From NCBI RefSeq assembly GCF_905163445.1, contig NC_053184.1, forward strand, positions 9,734,001 through 9,798,000: a stretch of DNA of 64,000 bases, read 5' to 3'. Shown piece after piece: positions 58,852-64,000 of the stretch (the first letter of the stretch is position 1; every line of letters starts with the position of its first letter). This stretch comes from Pararge aegeria. Taxonomy: Eukaryota > Arthropoda > Insecta > Lepidoptera > Nymphalidae. The notes beneath the pieces were generated by a model. That model was not told the origin of the DNA. It saw only the letters and a program-made list of their open reading frames with translations, and did no database searches. A program made the position numbers and the translations under genes.

Positions 58852-61800
58852 GTGAGTACCGTTAGCAACCTACTCTAAAAACTGGTTTCGATTTTCAAAC
58901 ATTCTCAATTCTAGAAATATAATATAATAAGTATATACAGATTAACTTTATCTTAAAATGTTACTAGTAAAGTGATACCTTTAATGGGAACCCTATCCTT
59001 TCAGCGATAAAGTAATAAGTCATACTCATTGGCTTACCTACCCAGACACTACCTAGATTTGTAAAATTAGCAACAGCAAGCCAAGAACAATTTCATCAAA
59101 ATAAAATGTCTTGTCATGCACTTACTTCCCCTTTATGTATGCAGCTGAGACATGGACTGCTATAACTTGCCTTTTAAATATGGTATTGAAGTCTTGAGAT
59201 GCTTAAAAAGCATGATAAATCAAAGGAAAAGTGAATTTCAACTTAACTTCTCTCTCTCTCTCTTCTGGTTTGTAATTTTTATTAGTCTTTTTACATACAC
59301 TGACAATTGCTTTAAGGCTGATAAAAAAGGCATATACTAATTTTGGAGTTGTAGGTTCAAATCCTGTCAATTTCAAAATTTTTACATGCATATCTAAATC
59401 CATAACCTATTGTTGGGCGGATCAATTAATCAGTGCTAGACAAGTGTCAAGCAGTATGGGTTTAAGCAAGTCAACACTTATTTTAAGTAAGTCAACACTT
59501 ACATGGAAACAATATTCATTGTAGCAGACTTCAGTAAGTGGATTGATTTGAGTGGGGCTGTGCGCCTCAATAATTAGGAATATGATGCAGTCAGTAAGAT
59601 GATTAACTATCAAATGACCCTTGACATTTACAAGAATATAGCCGTCATCGTCCCATTAACGGGGACAGGTCTCCTCCGAGAGTGAGAAGGACTTTAGCTG
59701 GCAAAGTGCTAACTGGTAGACTTCACACACCTTTGAGTTTCCTCACTTTGTTTTCCTTCACTGTTAAAGCAAGTGATATTTAATTGCTTGAGGTATATGC
59801 CAGCGTTCAAACTCAGTCCCCCAAAAATGAAGCCAATGTCCTTATCACTAGGATATCTCCACACTGAAAGAATATTGTAATATTCTTATATATATGCATC
59901 ATATAAATAAGAATATAATAATATTCTTATATATTTGCATCATATGAAAATTTCAATTCAATCCATTAAGTTCTTCTCAACATTAGCACTATGAAGCTTA
60001 ATTTTAATGTATATGATTTTAAATATCTATGAAAATTGCTTACTTAAATACTTTATCTTTAACAGGAGGGTGGGGAATTGACTTCTCGTATGATTCTGAT
60101 AATGTTGAGCATGGCGTAAAAACAGTTGCAAAGAAGTTATTAGCCCATGGTGTGACTTCATTTTGTCCAACTATGGTTACATCAGACAAAGATAAATATG
60201 CAAAGATTCTGCCCAAGATCAAAAAAGCACAAGGTGGTCCAGAGGGTGCAACTGTGCTTGGTGTTCATCTTGAAGGACCATTCATTAGTCTAGCTAAGAA
60301 AGGTGCACATGCAGATGAATATATTAGAAATCCTGACAAAGTAAGTATTGGCTTCTGTCCGCATATAATATTATGTACTTTCTTTTATAAAAACGATTTT
60401 TATTGAAGTAACGAAATTAAACCATTTTCAAATGCTCATATTTTTTAAATCTTAAAAATATTATAATAGCAAAATATTGTCTCATCTCTCAAGTGTTCTT
60501 AAGTTGTTTCAACTCTTGAGCTTCCTATTGATATGAATATCTACTTATTGTTTTGCAATATTTACTATCAAAGAAATATTTATCACTGGCCTACTTTGGT
60601 TTTATTAAACCACACACAACAGGATACTGAACTCTTATCATCTGACATAAATATTCCAATACAATCTTCCATTAGTGAAATTAAATATTGGCAATATTTA
60701 ATTTCACTGCATCATTTAACTTTAGTGAAATCAATTCAAAATCTTTATGAACATAAAAACTGGTTTTTAAATATACATCCCAGAAATGTCGTTTTATGAT
60801 TTTCGTCTGTTTGTCTTTTCCCGCAAAACGCGGAAACTGTAGAACTTATACTTTAATTGGCTTATACTCTGAGTTAACTTTTAGGCAAATTTTTATTTTT
60901 TTAGATATAAAAATGTCTTGCCCTGGATGAAAGATTTCGTGAGTTTTAAGCCATGACTCTGTCTTATCTTCTTTTATTGGAAATCTAGTATCTACCTTCT
61001 TTAATATGCAACAACTTATTTTAGGGTTTAGAATCACTTGAGGAGGTGTATGGATCACTAGACAATGTTAACATTGTCACTATAGCTCCCGAGCTACCTG
61101 GCGCATTGGATGCTATAAAGGGACTCACAAAAAAGGGCATCAAAGTTGCTCTAGGACATTCCTCTGCTAGTCTCGCCGAGGGAGAGGACGGTGTCAAGAG
61201 CGGCGCGAATTTAATAACTCATCTATTTAACGCCATGTTACCAGTAAGTTAAGTTTAATTTAGTGATATTACTTACTTCATGTGACACGATTACTGCACT
61301 AAGTAACTAGACCATAATTACCATGACTTTGCAACGCCATCTAGTGACAATAATTTTTTACAGTTTACGGTGTTTTCACTAGGTGGCGCTCCTTCTATTT
61401 ATGTTATGTATACAAAACATTGTTACTTTTCACGCGATCGAATAAGTAGAAAATCTCACACTATGTTCCTACTCAAATCGTATTTTGGTGGATCTTGGTC
61501 CGGTTATCACGTATCCGGTAGAGCGAATTGAGCTTAAAATTTTTATGTCATAGGTTTCTATAGAGTAAGAAACACTGCTATAAAAAATAATGTGTTATTT
61601 TAATCCACAGTTCCATCACCGGGACCCTGGTTTGGTAGGTCTGTTGGCATCCACAACAGAACGACAAGTCTATTATGGAATAATATCTGATGGTATACAC
61701 ACTCATCCAGCTGCACTCAGAATAGCCTGTAGAACTAATCGTGATGGTAAGAATGCCTAGTTCTTACTAATGATTCCCGGCTGATCCCCTTAATATAAGG

Positions 61801-64000
61801 AATTAAACTGCCTCTGTTCCTGGCGGCAAGAAATACTTGCTGAGAGATCTAGACAGCGGTGTCACATTAGATCGTAACCGGTCGACATGAAACCAAGGAC
61901 CAGGCCAGACACGAGACGCAAGCAGAAGAAGAAGAACGGAAAAAGAGAACATCGTGAGGAAACCTGCATGCCAGAGAGTTCCCCATAACGTTCTTCTTAA
62001 GGTGTGCGAAGTCTACCAATCCGCATTTTTTTTTTTTTAATTTTCGTTTATTCATCAAAACATAATTCTTACTTCCATACTAATGTTATAAAAGTGTGTT
62101 TGTTTGTTCTGCTTAGGGCCTTAACTAAGCAAGCAATCCACGTTATATGTTGGAAGGACGGTCGGAGAAGTAACATGGGCTGATTTTTCCCATGAAAATC
62201 AACAGTTCCCACGGGATTTGTAAAAAACAGTAATTAACAGGGACGAAGTCGCGGTCAACAGTATAACAATTTTGTAGGTTCTGTGCACCCTTAAGCCTTG
62301 TCTAACTTAGCCAGCGTGGTTGTGTTTAACCTAGCCAGCGTGCTGGACTACGGCCTAAACCCTCCTCATTCTGCGATATCCGTGCTTTTTTGTAGTGGAC
62401 TGCTAATGAGATGATAATTGACATTACATACTTCCTATCAGGTTTGGTGCTGGTCAGCGATGCGTTTGCAGCCCAAGGTCTTGCAGATGGTACTTACCGC
62501 ATAGGCCCCATGGCTGTGAGCGTTGACAATGGAAGAGCCTACGTGGCTGGTACAAAAACTCTATGCGGTAGTACCACCGCGCTGGACGAATGTGTGAAAA
62601 CTTTTAAGGAATCTACAGGTAATTTTTTTCCATTCATCGCTGCCATCATTCAGATTCACCTCTACCTACCTAGGTAATCTATCAAGGAGGTAAACGGCAC
62701 ACATGTAAATCCCCGCCCACTTTCACAAGAGGTCTATCCTACCTATCTTAGAGAAAAAGTGGGCGAAGCTGTACCCGAGTTACGATTACTTGCCTAGCGC
62801 AGAGGTTTAAGTGGCAGGTCCCAGATTCGATCCCCTGCGGAGACCGGAAATTTATAATTCAGATTTTTCTCTTGTCTGGTCCGGTAATGCTTCGGCCCTG
62901 GCTAGTTACCACACTACCGACAAGCCCTGCCGCCAACCTATTTTAGTTTTCCGCTACGTCGCGTAGAAACCAATAATTAGGGGTATTTAGGGCTTTAATA
63001 TAACTGCCATACCCCTATAAGGTTAGCCGATTATGATCTTAGACTCCATCAGCTTACCACCAGCTGAGACTGCAGTCAAGGGCCAACTTTTAGTGCAATA
63101 AATAAAATAATTCGAGTCACATCCATTCGCTGCTTTATGTTTTAAAATAAAGCATGGCTATGGTGTCGATGGGGAAGCGGTGATAGCGCATTGAGTAGGC
63201 GCTCGACTTCACTTTCGGGGGGCGAGTTCGAATCCCAGTTCGCACCTCTAAGTCATGTTTTAAGTTATTAAAATATCACTTTCTTCAACGGTGAAGGAAA
63301 ATATCATGAGGAAACCGGCATGCCTGAGAGTTCTACATAATGACAATCCGCACTAGGCCAGTGTGGTGGACTACGGCCTTAACCCCTTCTCATAGGAGAA
63401 ACCCGTGCTCTGTAGTGTGCCGGTAATAGGATGATGTGATAATGGCCATGGTTTGATTCGAAACAACGTTATCTATAACGAAACAAATGTAATATACATT
63501 CATGTTTGCTATCTTCGAAACCTCTTAACAAATTTTGACGACTAACACGCTCGTAGAGAATTTGTGATCGTGTTCAGTTTTACAGCTAGAAAACAAAAAA
63601 GAGAGGGATATAAAGCTAGCTGCTGTGAGACGGGTTTGCTGGCTTAGCATGGGTTTTCTGCGAAACGAGAAAAAGATAAAATGTTTTTAATTTTTCATTT
63701 TGTAGTCAGAAAAACCGAAAACATTACTGCAAACAATAATGTATTTATATTTATCTACTAAATAAGAATATGTTTTTCATAAAACTATATTACTTTACAG
63801 ATTGTACATTAGAGTACGCTTTACAAACTGCCTCACTCCACCCAGCTAAGGCTTTGGGCATCGATCATAAAAAAGGGAATTTGAATTTTGGCTGCGACGC
63901 CGACTTCGTGGTACTGCACCCTAAAACACTGAAGGTGATGTCTACATGGATAAACGGGGAAATGGTTTTTGTCGACGAAGAGATATCGATTACAAATATT
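58647..64000 (+). CDS. AMDHD2: N-acetylglucosamine-6-phosphate deacetylase (AMDHD2/NagA family), cut by window end
   Basis: Exons 58647-58851, 60066-60340, 61025-61243, 61611-61746, 62442-62618 and 63801-64000+ join into 404 uninterrupted codons with GT-AG introns. The enzyme hydrolyses GlcNAc-6-phosphate to glucosamine-6-phosphate and acetate, returning amino sugar from chitin or glycoprotein turnover to the hexosamine pathway; it is cytosolic, and no signal peptide is present. Diagnostic sites: FIDIQINGGWG (res. 63-72), the metal ligand E138 in HLEGPF, H205 in LGHSS, H226 in THLFNAM, the substrate-binding SDGIHTH (259-265), the catalytic Asp D285 in LVSDAF, and AGTKTL. Their spacing parallels E. 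coli NagA Glu131, His195, His216 and Asp273. As in animal homologues, the N-terminal motif is xQxNG, not bacterial HxHG. An in-frame TAA just before the ATG (58641-58643) supports the start. The family's usual length is near 400-410 residues, so only a few residues and the stop are missing. Confidence 0.97.
59642..59862 (-). mobile_element. SINE family C in AMDHD2 intron 1
   Basis: CCCATTAACGGGGACAGGTC, TTTTCCTTCACTGTTAAAGC and the head TCCTTATCACTAGGATATCT. It is diverged and internally deleted. Confidence 0.6.
59881..59946 (+). repeat. Tandem pair in AMDHD2 intron 1
   Basis: ATATTCTTATATATATGCAT and ATATTCTTATATATTTGCAT lie about 41 bases apart. Confidence 0.6.
60066..60340 (+). CDS. AMDHD2: AMDHD2 exon 2 (HLEGPF metal site)
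   Basis: Acceptor TTTAACAG|GA, donor AAA|GTAAGT at 60341. It carries GWGIDFS, HGVTSFCPT and VLGVHLEGPFIS, with the metal-binding Glu. The open frame reading 36 bases upstream of 60066 is intron. Confidence 0.97.
60674..60708. repeat. Perfect 17-bp-arm palindrome in AMDHD2 intron 2
   Basis: AGTGAAATTAAATATTG (60674-60690) and its exact complement (60692-60708) are separated by one base. Confidence 0.75.
61025..61243 (+). CDS. AMDHD2: AMDHD2 exon 3 (two metal-binding His)
   Basis: Acceptor ATTTTAG|GG, donor CCA|GTAAGT at 61244; 73 whole codons. It contains VTIAPEL, ALGHSSAS (H205) and ITHLFNAMLP (H226). Confidence 0.97.
61611..61746 (+). CDS. AMDHD2: AMDHD2 exon 4
   Basis: Acceptor AATCCACAG|TT, donor GATG|GTAAGA at 61747. 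It encodes FHHRDPGLVGLL and GIISDGIHTHPAALRIA, the substrate-binding loop region. It has no long open frame of its own and was found from the protein family and the splice phase. Confidence 0.96.
61949..62405 (+). mobile_element. SINE family C in AMDHD2 intron 4, split by another repeat
   Basis: ACATCGTGAGGAAACCTGCA to CCAATCCGCA (about 62027), then AGCCAGCGTGCTGGACTACG resumes at about 62333. Between them lies an antisense CCCGCGACTTCGTC-type element (62068-62277). Confidence 0.6.
62068..62277 (-). mobile_element. CGCGACTTCGTC-type dispersed repeat, nested in a SINE
   Basis: On the minus strand: GTTGACCGCGACTTCGTCCC at the right end, CAAATCCCGTGGGAACTG in the middle, and a TTATAACATTAGTATGG terminus at the left. 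Confidence 0.65.
62442..62618 (+). CDS. AMDHD2: AMDHD2 exon 5 (catalytic Asp)
   Basis: Acceptor CCTATCAG|GT, donor ACAG|GTAATT at 62619. It carries GLVLVSDAFAAQGL with the catalytic Asp and AYVAGTKTLCGS. The family usually has Thr before this Asp; here it is Ser, a conservative change. Confidence 0.97.
62783..63110 (+). mobile_element. tRNA-derived SINE, family B (in AMDHD2 intron 5)
   Basis: Shares the head (TTGCCTAGCGCAGAGG, AGATTCGATCCCCTGC), the middle (CCCTGGCTAGTTACCACAC) and the end (GACTGCAGTCAAGGGCCAAC, then AATAAATAAAATAA) with the copy at 2413. Confidence 0.8.
63172..63442 (+). mobile_element. SINE family C in AMDHD2 intron 5
   Basis: AGCGGTGATAGCGCATTGAG head, GCGAGTTCGAATCCCAGTTC box B, CTTCAACGGTGAAGGAAAAT, and a GGATGATGTGAT tail. 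It is near full length. Confidence 0.8.
63801..64000 (+). CDS. AMDHD2: AMDHD2 exon 6, partial
   Basis: Acceptor ACTTTACAG|AT. It encodes ALQTASLHPAKALG, GNLNFGCDADFVVL and STWINGEMVF, the C-terminal strand returning to the beta-sandwich. The frame is still open at the window edge. Confidence 0.96.

Noticed and set aside
1..64000. CRISPR array, phage or bacterial operon
   Set aside because: No regularly spaced direct repeats and no ribosome-binding-site-led gene runs; the two solid genes are spliced.

Overview
The window is AT-rich animal nuclear DNA, most likely from a lepidopteran (butterfly or moth). The evidence is spliceosomal genes with GT-AG introns, several tRNA-headed SINE families, RTE-type LINE 3' ends with (ATG)n tails, CR1/Jockey-like LINE tails ending in GTGCAATAA or GTACAATAA, and the dispersed GTTGCCCGCGACTTCGTC repeat familiar from lepidopteran genomes. 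I did not try to name a species. No bacterial gene, CRISPR array, rRNA or free-standing tRNA gene was seen.

Two protein genes are well supported. (1) On the minus strand at about 7.96-18.91 kb is a 398-residue secreted leucine-rich-repeat protein, assembled from three coding exons (18809-18831, 12550-12676, 8100-9146). It has a signal peptide, an LRRNT cysteine cap, about ten LRRs, an LRRCT cap and a short hydrophobic C-terminus that suggests a GPI anchor. A poly(A) signal lies at 7975-7980 and a 5-codon uORF in the leader. (2) On the plus strand from 58647 to the right edge is N-acetylglucosamine-6-phosphate deacetylase (AMDHD2), with six exons and 404 codons visible; only the last few residues and the stop fall outside the window.

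Two further candidates are weaker. One is a 57-aa secreted peptide at 25533-25706, with a TATA box upstream and a poly(A) signal downstream. The other is a signal-peptide-coding first exon at 55650-55752 in a GC-rich patch, with a splice donor but no partner exon found.

The rest is repeat-derived or featureless. 0-7.3 kb: a SINE, LINE tails and an inverted pair of a dispersed repeat. 7.3-19 kb: the LRR gene, with introns full of SINEs, an RTE remnant, a MITE and a foldback element with perfect 86-bp inverted arms. 19-31 kb: sparse repeats around the small-peptide candidate. 31-38 kb: nearly empty. 38.9-43.3 kb: four same-strand copies of an unrecognised ~190-bp unit. 43.5-57.6 kb: SINEs, LINE scraps, palindromes and a diverged tandem triplication at 50.9-51.4 kb. 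58.2-64 kb: AMDHD2 with SINE-containing introns. The supported genes show no functional link: one encodes a cell-surface or secreted LRR protein, the other an enzyme of amino-sugar metabolism.
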